From the NCBI GenBank assembly GCA_024803745.1, contig JANJXV010000013.1, positions 58,280,602 to 58,344,601 on the forward strand: a DNA stretch of 64,000 nucleotides. The letters run 5' to 3'. The stretch is from Megascapheus bottae (lineage: Eukaryota; Chordata; Mammalia; Rodentia; Geomyidae). Positions 1-11,085 of the stretch are shown piece after piece. The position numbers were made by a program, and so were the translations under genes. Each line of letters starts with the position of its first letter. Within the stretch, counting starts at the first letter, position 1. The notes below the pieces were generated by a model that saw nothing but the letters and a program-made list of their open reading frames with translations, ran no database searches and was not told the origin of the DNA.

Positions 1-164
1 ATGGACACCAGAATCTAGGTGATCAGTTCATAATAGAATTTTAAGATCTGTTCCGGCTTTACTGGCCCAGAGAACCTGAAATAGCCTACAGATAACGTTC
101 ACGGTGGTCTCTGCTTAAAGGAAGATTAGTAAGAAGAAAAGTGACTCAAGAGAAAGCAAGTACA

Positions 165-262
165 AATCTGGTTGTCTATGTAATTCCAGTGCTATTGAGG
201 TAGAAGCAGGAGGATCAGGAATTCCAGGCCAGCCATGACTACATGGCTCAGACCAGTTTAAA
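165..262 (+). repeat. B1-like SINE fragment
   Basis: A degenerate B1/7SL-like stretch with recognisable pieces of the B1 right half (gaggtagaagcaggaggatc, ccaggccagcc), followed by an A-rich tail. It lies in the PHRF1 intron at the left edge of the window. The 5' part is too diverged to set a boundary. Confidence 0.5.
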
Positions 263-282
263 AAAAAAAATAAATAAATAAC

Positions 283-500
283 CAAGTGTGCCAGAACCAT
301 GGTCTAGTAGCAGAGTGCTTGCTTCACATGCACAAAGATCTGGGTTTGATTCCTTGGTACCACAGACATAGAAAAAGCCAGAAGTGGTGCTGTGGCTCAA
401 GTGGTAGAGCTCTAGCCTTGAGAAAGCTTAAGAACAGTGCCCAGGTCCTGAGTTCAAGCCCCAGGACTGGCAAAAATAAATAAATTTAAAAAAAAAAAAA
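283..500 (+). repeat. IDL-Geo type dimeric SINE
   Basis: The left arm resembles an ID element, with an A box like 'tagcagagtgcttgc' and a B box like 'gggtttgattcc'. The right arm starts near 'gaaaaagccagaagtggtgc', carries 'gtggctcaagtggtagagc', and ends in 'gttcaagccccaggactggc' plus an A-rich tail. The dimer matches the IDL-Geo family described for geomyoid rodents. It is one of more than 20 copies in the window. Confidence 0.8.
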
Positions 501-502
501 AA

Positions 503-832
503 AAGCCAAGCACCCACATTACTTGTGCTTATAATCCTAGCTACATAGGAGAAAGATCTGGAGAACCACAGTTCAAGGCCAGCCTGAGATTATATCTCCA
601 ATTTTCTACCAAAAAGCTAGGGTGGGACAGCCACCAGTGGCTCATGCTTACAATCCTGGCTACTGAGAAGGCTGAGATCTGAAGACCACAGTTTGAAATC
701 AGCGTGGGCTCAATCCTAGCTACTCAGGAGGCTGAGGCTCTTATCTCCAATTAACCTCTAGAAAACAAGAGGTGGGGCTTCCTAAAGTAGGGCAATAGCC
801 TTGAGCAGAAGAGCTCAGGGCAACACAAGTCT
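503..832 (+). repeat. Two degenerate B1-headed SINEs
   Basis: Two overlapping or abutting copies show the pattern 'cttataatcctagctac...gagatctg...ttcaaggccagcctgag...atctccaatt' and then a right arm 'gtagggcaatagccttgagc...gagctcaggg'. This is the B1-like head plus tRNA-like right arm seen across the window. Confidence 0.65.
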
Positions 833-915
833 AAGGCTGAGGATGTAGCTCAATGGTAAAGTGTTTCCCTAGCATGTCTAAGGCCCAAAGTTCTAGCCCA
901 GCAGGAAAAAACAAA
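833..915 (+). repeat. ID SINE (tRNA-Ala-derived)
   Basis: A monomeric ID copy: 'gaggatgtagctcaatggta' forms the A box and 'ccaaagttctagccc' a decayed B box, followed by an A-rich tail with AAAC units. It is a SINE and not a functional tRNA gene, because the cloverleaf stems are not preserved. Confidence 0.65.
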
Positions 916-1470
916 CAAACAAAATAAAACATCCACAGAAGAACAGATTGGCAAAGAGCAGAGGAAAATGTCTTCCTCCTTCTAGTTCTAAACAATAAAT
1001 CTAGTACTTTCAGAAATCTGGTCCTAGAATGGGCCCAAACTCACACACCAACTTCCTCTCCAGCCACATGTCCAGAGACCCAGAGATACTATAATGAGAA
1101 AGTGATGAGAATGGAAGACCCAGGAATTGTATCATGTCCACTTTGGCCCAGATGAACAATTCCAGCTCTCGGCTTCATGTTCAGGGCCACAAAAGGATTC
1201 AAATCCATTTCTACAACCTATTTAAATGAGAAGGTTGTGCTGGTAGGGAGGATGAAGGAAGCTGAATACTGTGGAAATGCAGATTTACAACTATGAAACC
1301 GGAACAAGGAAACCTTCTAGGGCTGCTAGATTTGGTCAGTGACAGGGGATGAGGTTGACTGGGATTCAATGCAAATGTGCAGAGACATAACACTGAAATC
1401 CTCCATCCTGGGTAGTCACCCTTTAAAAGCAGGCTCTTTCCTACAAGATAAGGGCAGCATATACACTTAC

Positions 1471-1745
1471 CTTCTTTAAGATTTTACCACCAAACTCAGC
1501 TCGAATACAAATACATTTAAATATGGTTCGATCAACTGGACAGGAGTTGGCATTCTGTGAGAAATAAAAATTACATTAGGATCCAACAGAATCACCTTCA
1601 GATCAAAACTGCCTTTAAAATAAAGAATTTATTCACTTAGCATTTGGAGTCAATGGTGCTGTGGCTCAAGTGGTAGAGCTCTAGCCTTGAGAAAGCCCAA
1701 GGACAATGCTCAGGCTCTGAGTTCAAGGCCCAGGACAGGCAAAGG

Positions 1746-1811
<66 letters not shown>

Positions 1812-3289
1812 CAGAGAGGCAGAGACAGACAGAGACAGACAGACAGAGAGCGCGCGCACGAGCGAGCGCGCGAGCTAGACTGGAGATACTAGCTCAAATA
1901 GAGTACCATATTTGAGCAAAAAAGCCAAGTGATTCTTTGGGGCCCAGTTTAAGATCCACTACTGAAACTAAAGGGAAGGAGGAGGGCCAGCAAGTTACTT
2001 GCATGTTCTTGCCACTGCTGACTGTCAAGACTAAGTGTTGACCTTCTTTAAGAAGACCCGCTTAGAGCCGTGAGTGTGGTCTAGTGGCAGAGGGCTTGCC
2101 TAGCATGCACAAAGACCCAGGTCCGATTCCTCCGAACCACATGCATAGAAAAAAGCCAAAAGTGGTGCTGAGGCTCAAGTGGTAGAGCTCTAGCCTTGAG
2201 AAAGTCCAAGGACAGTGCTTAGGCTCTGAGCTCAAGCACAGGACTGGCAAAAAATAAATAAATAAATAAATAAATAAAATTTAAAAGAAAAAGAAGACCC
2301 TCCCAAGGCCTGGAGTTTGGCCTAGTGGCAGAGTGCTTGCCTAACATGCATGAAGACCTGGGTTCAATTCCTCAGTACCACATACATAGAAAAAGCCAGA
2401 AATGATGCAAGTGGCAGACTGCTAACCTTGAGGAAAAAGCCCATGGACAGTGCTCAGGACCTGAGTTCAAGCCCAGGACTGGCCAAAAAAAAAACCAAAA
2501 ACCCTCCCAGGTATCAAGCAACACGCTTTGGCACCACAGATAAGCTCTAACTGTACTCAGCATGCAAGGAAGTCAGTCTTAGGATGCTCATATTCAATCT
2601 ACATTTTTATGTCTAGGTTCCCAGGAAACTCACAGTCCCCTCTCTTGTGCCTCACCCACACACAACCACCTCAATGAGCTCCCTCATCAACAGTTCTGAG
2701 CGCCCAGAGCTCAGCTCTCAAGAATGCAGACTTTAGCTCTTTACTGTCACAGAATCAGGAACAGCAACTCTAAGTGGGCTTCACCCAAAGCAGAGTCCCA
2801 GCAAAAACTAACTCACCCTGGACCATTCGACAATGCAGTCCAGGCAGAAGTAGTGCGTGCAGGTCTCTGGAGTGCCCAGAGCCTGGTCTCTGAATGCATT
2901 GAGGCAAATGGGGCAGCTTTCTGAATCATCGTCAGAACTGAGGGCTCCGCTGGGTTCCAGCTTCCCCTGAGTATCTGTTGCTGCCATTAATGTTTGCACA
3001 TCGTCTTCGGAATCTTCAGAACCTTGGGTAAATGAAAACATTACAATTTCAGTGAAAAACAGGACTGGAAGCTGGGAGTTGTTGGCGCACACCTATAATC
3101 CTAACTACTCAGGAGGCTAAGATCAGAGAATTGTGGTTCAAACCAGCACGGACAAAAAAGTCCCTGAGATTCTTTTCTCCAATTAACCACCAGAAGTGAA
3201 GCTGTGGCCCAAAGTGGTAGAGTGCTAGCCTTGAGCAAGAGAGCTCAGGGACAATGCCCAGGCCTCTGAGTTCAAGCCACTCCTCCCCT

Positions 3290-3350
<61 letters not shown>

Positions 3351-5716
3351 TGTGCACACACCTGGATTGGCTACATTAACAAGTGTTGGCTGGGAACAGG
3401 TTCAGGATGAACTTGGAAAAACTGTTTTCTGGCAAGTCTTTGTGGGCTGGGTATTGGTGGTTCACCCTACAATCCTAGTTACTCTGGAGACAGGTTTAAG
3501 GATCAAGATTTGAAGCCACCCTTTGCAGATAAATCTCAAAAATTCTTATTTAAGAAGTAATATTAGGCTGGAGCAGTGGCTCTCACCTGTAATCCTAGCT
3601 ACTCAGGAGGCTGTGATCTCAGGATCTCGGTTCAAAGCCAGCCTGAGCACTAAAAGTCCATAAGACGCTTATCCGGATTAAATACTAGAAAAGCGGAATG
3701 GTGCTGTGGCACAAAGAGTAGGGTGGTAGCCTTGAGCTGAAGAGCTCAGGGACAATGCCCAGGCCCAGAGTTCAAGTCCCATGACTGACCAAAAAAAAAA
3801 AAGGAATGTATCCTCTATCTGACAAATGTAATTAACCCACTATGCATAAAATACAAAACAAAACAAATTCTCCAATTAACCAACAAAAAAAATGCCAGAA
3901 ATTTGGCCTAGTGGTAGAGTGCTTGTCTAGCAGGCAGAACAACATGGATTCAATTCCTCAGTACCACATACATAGAAAAAAAAGTGGTGCTGTAGCTCAA
4001 GTGGGAGAGCTTTAGCCTTGAGAAAGAGAGAGAGGAAAAAAAAAAAAGAGCAAGGACAGGGCTCAAGCCCTGACTTCAAGTCCCATGATTGGCCAAAAAA
4101 AAAAAGTGGGGCCGGGAGTTTGGCCTAGTGCTAGAGTGCTTGCCTAGGATGCACGAAGACCTGGGTTAAATTCCTCAGTACCACATGCATAGAAAAAAAC
4201 AGGAAGTGGTGCTGTGGCTCAAGTGGTAGAGCTCTAGCCTTGAGAAAAATCCAAGGACAGTGCACAGGCCCTGAGTTCAAGCCCCACAACTGGCAAAAAA
4301 AAAAAAAAAAAGGTCTCATGAACTTTCCTGCCCCAGGTGGCTTCAATGATCCTCCCATCTCAGCTACTTGAATAGCTAGGATTGCAGGCATGAGCCACTA
4401 GCACATGGCTTAGTTTGTGCTTTTTGATGCTCTTGCTCGTTTCATTTTCTGCACTAACAGTGGGTTACTGCTGCCAGAGTGCACATGCCAGCATGGCCAG
4501 CTGTGGATGCTCACAGCAAGAGGAGAATCAAGGCACTGGCTTGAATGCCAATCCTACCTGATCTGTCTTCCAGGTCTTCCTCTTCAGATAAACCTTCCGC
4601 GTCCTCCATATCCGTGTCGTCTTCAGAGTCTCCACTATGCTCATCACTGCTTTCCTCTAGACCATTAGGTTTTGAAAAAGTACAGGCCCCAAGGGCAGAG
4701 TCACAACTAAAGTAGCAGAGAACCAGGTTTGCTCTGCAAATTTACTGGGGAGTTCAAAGGTCTACAGGTTTCCTGAACTGGGAGAGCAGAACTAAGGGAG
4801 CAAATGAAAACAAAAGGAAGTCTCTACCTGTGTTTGTGCTACCTGCATTAAAAAAACAGACACGTGTCAAGTGTAGTGGCAAAGGCCTATAACTGCAGCA
4901 CTCAGGAGGGTGACGTAGGATTGAGGATTCAAGACTACCCTGAACTACATAGCAAAACCACGTTTTAAATAAAACAAAACAGATAAGGTGGCTGGGCGCA
5001 GAAGCACAACTGTAGCCCAGCTACTTAGAAAGCTGAGGTCAAAATTGCTGAAATCCACGATTGCCGATAAAACATAGGCAAAATGGTGATATTCAGTGCT
5101 CAGGCCTTGATTTCAAGCCCCATGACTGGCCCAAAAAAAAGAAAAATTACTGCACTAGCCAGGTGTTATGGCTCACGCCTGTCATCCTAGCTACTCAGGA
5201 GGCTGAGATCTGAGGACTGCGGTTCAAAGCCAGCCCAGGCACTAAAGCCGTGAGACTCTTACTAATCACTCTCCAATTAACCACTAGAAAATGGGAAGTG
5301 GGGCTATCGCTCAAGGGGTAGTGCTGTAGCCTTGAGCTTTTGAGCTGAAGAGCTTAGGGACAGCAGGGACAGCACTCAGGCCCAGAATTCAAGCCCCATG
5401 ACTAACCAAAAAAAAAAACCAAAACCGTATATATATATGTGTGTGCGTGTATATATATATGCGTGCGTGTATATATATATGCGTGCGTGTGTGTCTCTAT
5501 AAAGTTGAAAACTGGTATGTAACCTGCCAAGGGCAGTCAGTCACCTGGAGAAAGCACCAGGCTCCCTTGCTTCTCCAGAGACAACCCCCACCCCCACCCC
5601 AGCACCATAGCGGCAGGCGGCTTACCAGCATCACTTGCCAATTCCAAGGGGCCAACTTGGCATTCACCTGGCCCTGGGCTTTGGGCCACAAGTTCATCCA
5701 GGCTGTCATCATCCAT
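1471..5716 (-). CDS. PHRF1: PHRF1, 5' coding exons (partial; continues past the left edge)
   Basis: PHRF1 is a nuclear PHD- and RING-finger E3 ubiquitin ligase with a CTD-interaction region. Four coding exons are visible on the minus strand: 5626-5738 (ATG at 5716, G at -3 and G at +4), 4558-4656, 2817-3022 and 1471-1554. All have GT/AG borders and compatible phases, giving 160 codons. The protein starts MDDDSLDELVAQSPGPGECQ, followed by an acidic Ser/Asp/Glu-rich stretch. The RING finger spans roughly residues 100-140 across the last two exons: CPIC, then C-x-H, FCLDC and CPVD. The eighth ligand position is Asp, as I recall for human PHRF1. Exon 1471-1554 encodes NANSCPVDRTIFKCICIRAE and ends at a gtaagt donor. 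The PHD finger and C-terminal exons lie outside the window. The introns are mostly SINE sequence. Identity rests on close agreement with the recalled human protein. Confidence 0.95.
1650..1870 (+). repeat. Geo-type SINE arm followed by a (GA)n microsatellite
   Basis: A lone right arm ('ggtgctgtggctcaagtggt' to 'caggacaggcaaag', about 1650-1745) runs straight into a (GA)n tract of about 60 bp (1749-1811). That decays into GACA and GCGC-rich repeats to about 1870. The microsatellite probably grew from the SINE tail. Confidence 0.75.
2066..2492 (+). repeat. Two IDL-Geo SINEs in tandem
   Basis: Two head-to-tail copies, about 2066-2290 (with an (AAAT)n tail) and 2300-2492. Each has an ID-like left arm ('gtggtctagtggcagag', 'ggcctagtggcagagtgc') and a right arm ending 'aggactggc'. 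They sit in the PHRF1 intron left of the RING exon. Confidence 0.8.
3066..3349 (+). repeat. B1-headed SINE plus (CA)n microsatellite
   Basis: A B1-like head ('cacctataatcctaactact'), the middle 'ctccaattaaccaccagaag' and the right arm 'gtggtagagtgctagccttg' end in a (CA)n tract of about 55 bp (3293-3349). It lies about 45 bp upstream of the PHRF1 RING exon acceptor. Confidence 0.75.
3440..3800 (+). repeat. B1-headed SINEs (one partial, one complete)
   Basis: A decayed head at about 3440-3550 ('gggctgggtattggtggttc') is followed by a complete copy at 3566-3800 with 'gctggagcagtggctctcac', 'gccttgagctgaagagctca' and 'gttcaagtcccatgactgac' plus poly(A). Confidence 0.7.
3890..4312 (+). repeat. 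Two IDL-Geo SINEs in tandem
   Basis: Copies at about 3890-4100 (with an internal AGAG/poly(A) expansion in the right arm) and 4108-4312. Each has ID-like A and B boxes in the left arm and 'gtggctcaagtggtagagc' or a close variant in the right arm. Confidence 0.8.
4866..5495 (+). repeat. B1, two B1-headed SINEs and a TA/TG microsatellite
   Basis: B1-like copy at 4866-4980, truncated B1-headed SINE at about 4990-5140, complete copy at 5150-5415. After its A-rich tail comes an alternating TA/TG/CG tract (5428-5495). The array lies between PHRF1 coding exons 1 and 2. Confidence 0.65.
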
Positions 5717-5943
5717 TGCTGTACATTGAAGTTCAGTTCTGAAAGAGACCAGTGCTAGATAACTCCAACTGCACTAGTTCCAAAGTCCTCTCCAAGGTGT
5801 CCGTGACTAATGTCTGTATTCCCAGCTATTCAGAAAGCTGAGGTTCTAGGTGCAAAGAGAACCTGATAGATTCTAATCTCTAATTAACCAGGGGAAGCAT
5901 GGCTCAAGTAAGCCTTGAGTGAAAAAGCCACTCAAAAGAGTGA

Positions 5944-6330
5944 GTCCGGGCACGGTGGCTCACGCCTGTAATCCTAGCTACTCAGGAGGCTGACATTTGA
6001 GGATCAAAGTTCGGGGCACAAAAGACCAAAGTCTGAGAGACTTTTATCTCCAATTAATCACCAGAAAATTGGAAGTGTCACTGTAGCTCAAGTGGTGGAG
6101 CGCTAGCTTTGAGCTGAAGAGCTCAGGGGACAGCACCCAGACCCAGAATTCAAGCCCCACAACCAATCAAAAAAAAAAAAAAAAAAGAGTGTAAGGCAGG
6201 GTTTGGGGATTTAGCTCAGTGGAAGGGCACGTGTCTGGCAAGTACAAGGCCCTGAGTTCAATCCTCAGCTGGGGCAGGGAGGGGAAGAATGTAAGGCCTT
6301 GGGTTTGAGCCCCAGTACCAGCACCAAAAT
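5944..6330 (+). repeat. B1-headed SINE followed by an ID SINE
   Basis: B1-headed copy at 5944-6180 ('gggcacggtggctcacgcct' to 'gttcaagccccacaaccaat' plus poly(A)). It is followed at 6195-6275 by a good ID element with 'ggggatttagctcagtgg' and 'tgagttcaatcctcagc'. A second short ID 3'-end-like piece runs to about 6330. Confidence 0.75.
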
Positions 6331-6359
6331 AAAAAGTCATTCCCTCCATTTATTTTCCT

Positions 6360-7840
6360 AGTATCATGAACTTTCACATAATGAAGTCAAACTATAAGAC
6401 ACAACACACTTAGAGCAAACTCAGCAAAAAGGCTGTACATAACTCCCCCCACCCCCGCCAAAAAAAAAAAAAGACAGTGACTGTATTTGTAAAATGGATC
6501 TCAGTTCATAAGGATCAGAGTTGCTTTGTACAAGAACTTCTTAAAGGGTTTCAATACTGAGAATGAATCAAATGGACATCTGAGTAAAGACAAGGTAGCA
6601 CTCACTGCTCAGCTGAGAGCTGGTCATCAGAGGAGCTTAGGGATCAACAGTCTATCCGCCTAGCACTCCCTGAAACATCCCTTTTGGCCATGGCTGGCCC
6701 ACTGGCCTTCATTCAGTTGACTATTACCAGGAGGCTCATTACAGCTCTTGAACATTATTCAGCTGAGGCTCCTGGAGCTGAAGGAACACATTCTTCTACC
6801 TGTCAGTGGAAACATCTGCCAGGACCACTCTGCAGGCTCTGTAAAAATATGGTACACTGTGCAAAACACCTTAGACTTGTTTCCAGACATGGCCCTCCTC
6901 CTACCCAAATGAGAGCCAGTCCACACACAGTCCTCCGTGCTGTTCACCACAGTTCTCAGAGGTTCAGTAAGGCACCGTGAATGAAGCCCACTCTGTGTCA
7001 CCACGTGCTTTCCCACCACGCCTAGTGCTGAGGGTCCAAGGAAAGGGCCACAAGGGGTCAGGGAAGCGCTCAAGGTCAGTTCTATTGATTGAACCCTGCA
7101 GATGTCGGCTTGCTTATGTCCCTTAACCATAAGGATCACATATAACAAGCAGAGGCTGGGAAGGGGTAATACCTCCCTCCCCAAAATAACCCTTCTCTGA
7201 AGGAGCGAAGGCCAGCTCCAAGACCAGGGCTGTCCTACCTCCCATGTGATAAGGCACCACAAAGCTCCAGGTTCTAGCTTATGTTTTCTACGTAGAAAGG
7301 ACCTGTAATTTGAGAAAGCTGTCACTGACCAATTGTCAACTGACAAGTGGTTTTGACAAGTATTAACGTTGCCTTTACTTGCTGCTCTAAGTATCCATAG
7401 TTCCTTACTTCCAGAAGAGTCTGTACTCTGTTAAGCAGTGAGAGTCTTGGCCACAGGTGCCTGTGTCTACTAGGACACAGGTAATCCAGGAGGGTAACAT
7501 CTCTCGTCAAACCTAACAGTCGCTGCGGCTTTCAGATAAGAGATCTGTAATTCTGCTCACCTATGGTCCTTCCCATCACTGAACCCCAAATCACCCTGGG
7601 TCACAATGCTTGCTCTTTCCAGAAGACAGACAGGTGAGGGGGAAGGCAAACACTCATTCATGAACCAATCAGCAAGCAATTCAAAATTTAGCAGAAAATT
7701 CAGCCCATAAACTACCTGGAGGGTAGAAATGGGATAGTTTAAGGTCTAATGTACAAGAGCAAATCTCCACTCTAATGACATGTTTTACACTCCCAAGTTC
7801 AAAATACGAACATACAACTCCTAGATTCTTTTTCAATTAT
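6360..7840 (-). other. PHRF1 intron 1, mostly unique sequence
   Basis: About 1.5 kb of non-repetitive sequence between the PHRF1 promoter island and its first coding exon. Apart from a short A-rich tract near 6460 I see no recognisable element. The open frames here (for example 195 codons on the minus strand at 6759-7346) resemble no protein family I know and have no exon signals. Confidence 0.5.
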
Positions 7841-7844
7841 TTTT

Positions 7845-8330
7845 GCCAGGCCCGAGGGGCTAGTGCTCTACCACTTGAGCCACAGCACCACTTCTGGCTT
7901 TTTCTATGTATGTGGTAGTAAGGAATGGAGCCTGTGTCTTCATGCCTGTTAGGCAAGCCCTCCACAACTAGGGCATACTTGTGACTCCTGGATTCTTTCT
8001 TGATGCACTGAGGACCATACTCAGGGTCAGGCCTTGCCTTACAAGGCTGCCAAGAGAAATCAGGGAGGCAACCATATTTAAGGAACTGGGCAAGCTTGCA
8101 GCAAGGCCCAACTTCTCTATTCAGGTTGGCTCTTTTTCTTTTCTTGGTGCCAGTACTGGGGCTTGAACTAAGTACATTCTTATTTGGCTTTTTTCCTCCA
8201 GGCTGGAACTCAACCACTTGGACCACATCTCTACTTTTCAGCTTTTTGCTGGTTAGTTGGAGCAGAGTCTCACAGATGTCCCTGCGAGGCTGGCTTCAAA
8301 CTGAAATCTTCAGATTTCGGCCAACCAGAA
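7845..8330 (-). repeat. IDL-Geo and B1-headed SINEs, minus orientation
   Basis: Minus-strand SINE remnants: an IDL-Geo copy at about 7845-7985 ('gctctaccacttgagccaca' is the complement of the right-arm A-box region) and a B1-headed piece at 8135-8330 lacking its outer head. Confidence 0.6.
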
Positions 8331-8449
8331 CCCGGCTCAGGCTTTTTCATTATCATGTACCATCTGTGACACCTACGACACTTTGCAATGGAAGTAGAAA
8401 TTAGGAGTGTCTGAAAGTCTCTGTCTGCCTCGCTGAACACTGGCTTCAA

Positions 8450-9260
8450 CGCCCGCAGGACGAAAGCCTGGGCGGGGGCCCCGGGCCGGACAGGACCAAC
8501 ACTACGGTATCGACCAATGCCCCACGCTGCCATTCTGACCCAACCTTCTTCCCCTAAGAGTCCAGAGGAGAGGCAGAACAAACGACGGGTCCCACGCCCC
8601 ATCTCAGACGCCACCTGTCCCAAGTGCGGCCTCCTCGGGGTGGACCGCGGTTAAACGCCGCGCTGGCCGCGCGGGGCCGGGCCCTGGAAGCCCCTCCGCC
8701 GCTCAGTGACGGCCGTGAGGGAGCCCGGGCCTGGGCACCACCCACCCCGCAGAGCCCTACCGGCCGGCGGCGGACGCCCCGCCAGCGCCTCCACGCCCAG
8801 GCCCCGGGGTGCGGCCCGGACGCGGGCCCCGGGCCCCGGGGCTGGGCGCCAGGCCCCGGGCACCCGCCAGTCCTCCCGGCCCGCAGCCAGCAGGGCGCAG
8901 GCTTCACCCGCCCCGAGGCCGCAGACAAAGCGCGCGGCGCCCGAGGGCTGCCCGCGCGGCCGGGCGGGGCGGGGACCGGGCTGGCGCGGCCGCTGTACGT
9001 ACCCGGGACCCTGGCGCCTCCCGGGCGCAGCCGGACGTCACCTTCGCCGCCAAAGCAGACCGCGACTAGGCCCGACCACCGCCGACGCGGCCGCCGCCGC
9101 CGCCGCCGCCGCCACCGCCAGCGCGCGCACTCCGACCCGGAAGTGCACCCTGCGAGCTTCAGGGCCTTCCGCCCCGCCCGTTGGACGAAACCACTAGGTC
9201 CCTGGTGGGGGAGAACCCTCCCACGGACCACTCAGGCCTTGGAAGAGCCTTGAACCTTCG
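8450..9260 (-). promoter_or_regulatory. PHRF1: CpG-island promoter and noncoding exon 1 of PHRF1
   Basis: A GC- and CpG-rich block upstream of PHRF1. A minus-strand donor (G|GTACGT, intron starting at 9002) would end a noncoding first exon of about 9003-9150, splicing to the acceptor at 5738. An ETS/GABP-type site (cccggaagtg, about 9135-9144) sits near the expected start, as in many TATA-less housekeeping promoters. A GGC/CCG-rich tract lies at 9086-9120. The exact start site cannot be read from the sequence. Long open frames on both strands here are a by-product of GC content. Confidence 0.65.
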
Positions 9261-9428
9261 CAAACACTGGTTCATACGGGGACTCTGTCTACAGAAGCTC
9301 GTGTTCTAGAAGAACTCGTGTCCCGCCGTCCTCCAGTGCGCTGGCCCAGGTCTCCTCGGCGCAGAGGATGGTACAGTCCACTCTCCGCCTCCCTCCAGGC
9401 GCGAATGGGAGCAGCCGCCTGCCCTGCG

Positions 9429-9516
9429 GAGGCCCCGCCCCGCCCGCCAGGCCCCGCCCCGCCCGCCAGGCCCCGCCCCGCCCGCCAGGCCCCGCCCCGC
9501 CCGCCAGGCCCCGCCC
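9429..9516. repeat. 19-bp GC-box tandem repeat
   Basis: About 4.6 copies of a 19-bp unit (aggccccgccccgcccgcc). Each unit carries a GC box (CCCCGCCC) suitable for SP1/KLF proteins. It lies about 300 bp upstream of the inferred PHRF1 start region. Confidence 0.9.
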
Positions 9517-9744
9517 CGCGCTCTGGCTGGGAGCTGGGTGTACACACGTAGTTGAGGGCCTCTGGCCGGCTCTTTTAGCCGCAGCTTGGTCCTGTATGTC
9601 CTGCTTGAAGCATGAACAGGGCTCTCAGGCTATACCTCGTGTGTGCTGGCTCTTCAAGTGTGGGCTCTTATGTCCCAGATTTGTGAAACAAGTAAACTTT
9701 GAATATAGCTATACCTCCCACCTACAGATAAAAAGTTACTCCTG

Positions 9745-9966
9745 GGGCCAGGAGCATGATCTAGTGGTACAGTGCGTGCGTGCCTGGCATGCACGAAGTC
9801 CTGGGTTCGATTCCTCAGTACCACATACGCAGAAAAAGCCAGAAGTGGTGCTGTGGCTCAAGTGGTAGAGTGCTTGCCTTGAGGAAACCCAAGGACAGTG
9901 CCCAGATCCTGAGTTCTAGACCCAGGACTGCCTGAATAAATAAATAAATAATAAATAAATAAATAA
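9745..9966 (+). repeat. IDL-Geo SINE with (AAAT)n tail
   Basis: A complete dimer: left arm 'atgatctagtggtacagtgc' to 'gggttcgattcctcagtacc', right arm 'gtggctcaagtggtagagtg' to 'cccaggactgcc', then an (AAAT)n tail. Confidence 0.85.
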
Positions 9967-10348
9967 AGTTACTCCTTATCTGCTCACATATAGTGCACAG
10001 ACATTACAACACCAGTACTGTCACCTCCCATGCATGCTTGTGGGTTACCTACCTGTCATCTCTCCCATGTTACTGCCAGTGTCGACTCATAACTGGATAC
10101 AGAATTAGGTCCCTGCTGGGCTCCTCTTTGTACTGGCACATGCTACTGCTGCCTCACATAGGCACAGACAAGCAAAGATATGGTATGTATTCTAGTATAA
10201 CCAGGATGGTAGAGATAGGCTGAGAGTTCTCTCAATTCTACCTAGCCTGAGTTAGCTTCTCCCAGGGAGTCCGGACTCTTCCCCACCATGCCTGCAATTC
10301 ATAGAGCTGGGTGAGCCCTAAACCCTGGTGTGCCCTTTTATCCCATTC

Positions 10349-10668
10349 TGTTGGGAGCCAGAGTGGAATCAAACTGTACCTTGACTTGCATCAGACGATG
10401 GCTATATTGTCTTATTGTTTTCTGGCCCTATTCTATGTAAATGACCTGAGATTTACCATATGAATGTAACACCTGGAGGTTCCCTGGGTCTGGAGGAGGG
10501 AAGAAGGGGGAGTGGAAAATAAACGCGGCAGTCTCGGGAGTCTTTACCTGGACTGCGGACATCCCGGACCCGGTGTGTCTGCCTCTTTTCTATTTCTTGC
10601 TAGTCCTTGCCCCCGATTTCAGGAACCCCAATCTGCGAACCCTGGTTTGCTGCCGGTTGGCCCCGGCA
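10349..10668 (+). mobile_element. Solo LTR, ERV2/IAP-like, with 6-bp target duplication
   Basis: A 320-bp element begins TGTTGGGAGCC and ends CCCCGGCA. The 6-mer ccattc lies immediately before it (10343-10348) and immediately after it (10669-10674), a perfect 6-bp duplication as expected for class II (betaretrovirus-like) elements. A poly(A) signal AATAAA is at 10518-10523, followed by a U5-like stretch rich in C and T. There is no internal region, so this is a solo LTR from LTR-LTR recombination. The TGTTGGGAGCC start resembles rodent IAP-type LTRs. Confidence 0.85.
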
Positions 10669-10852
10669 CCATTCCATCCAGGCAGATAAGTAAATACCTG
10701 AGGGAGGCTATAGTAGGGACTGTGAAGGGGTAAGAACAAAGGAATTACAACTCCCAGAATTGTCAAGGGACAGGCAGGACTGCCATCTGAGATGAGGGAA
10801 AGCAGATATATGTGTGTCGTCTGACCACAGACTGGATGGTTTTAAAACAGAA

Positions 10853-11085
10853 ATCTGTCTGGGAGTTTGGCTTAGTGGTAGAGTGCTTGCCTAGCAAGCA
10901 CGAAGACCCGGGTTTGATTCCTCCGTACCACACACATAGCAAAAAGCCAAAATGGTGCTGTGGCTCAAGTGATAGAGCTCTATCCTTGAGAAAGTTCAAG
11001 GACAGTGCTCAGGCCCTGAGCTCAAGCCCCAGGACTGGCAAGAAGGAGGAGGAGGAGGAGGAGGAGGAGGCGGCGGCGGCGGCAA
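10853..11085 (+). repeat. IDL-Geo SINE ending in a (GGA)n/(GGC)n tract
   Basis: A complete dimer (10853-11042) whose tail has become a GGA run followed by GGC triplets (11043-11085). Confidence 0.8.

Noticed and set aside
6195..6275. tRNA-Ala gene
   Set aside because: A and B boxes are present, but this is an ID SINE with an A-rich tail and no intact cloverleaf. The same holds for the IDL arms elsewhere.
8554..9253. Overlapping long frames on both strands in the PHRF1 island
   Set aside because: GC-driven open frames across a promoter, with no recognised protein similarity.
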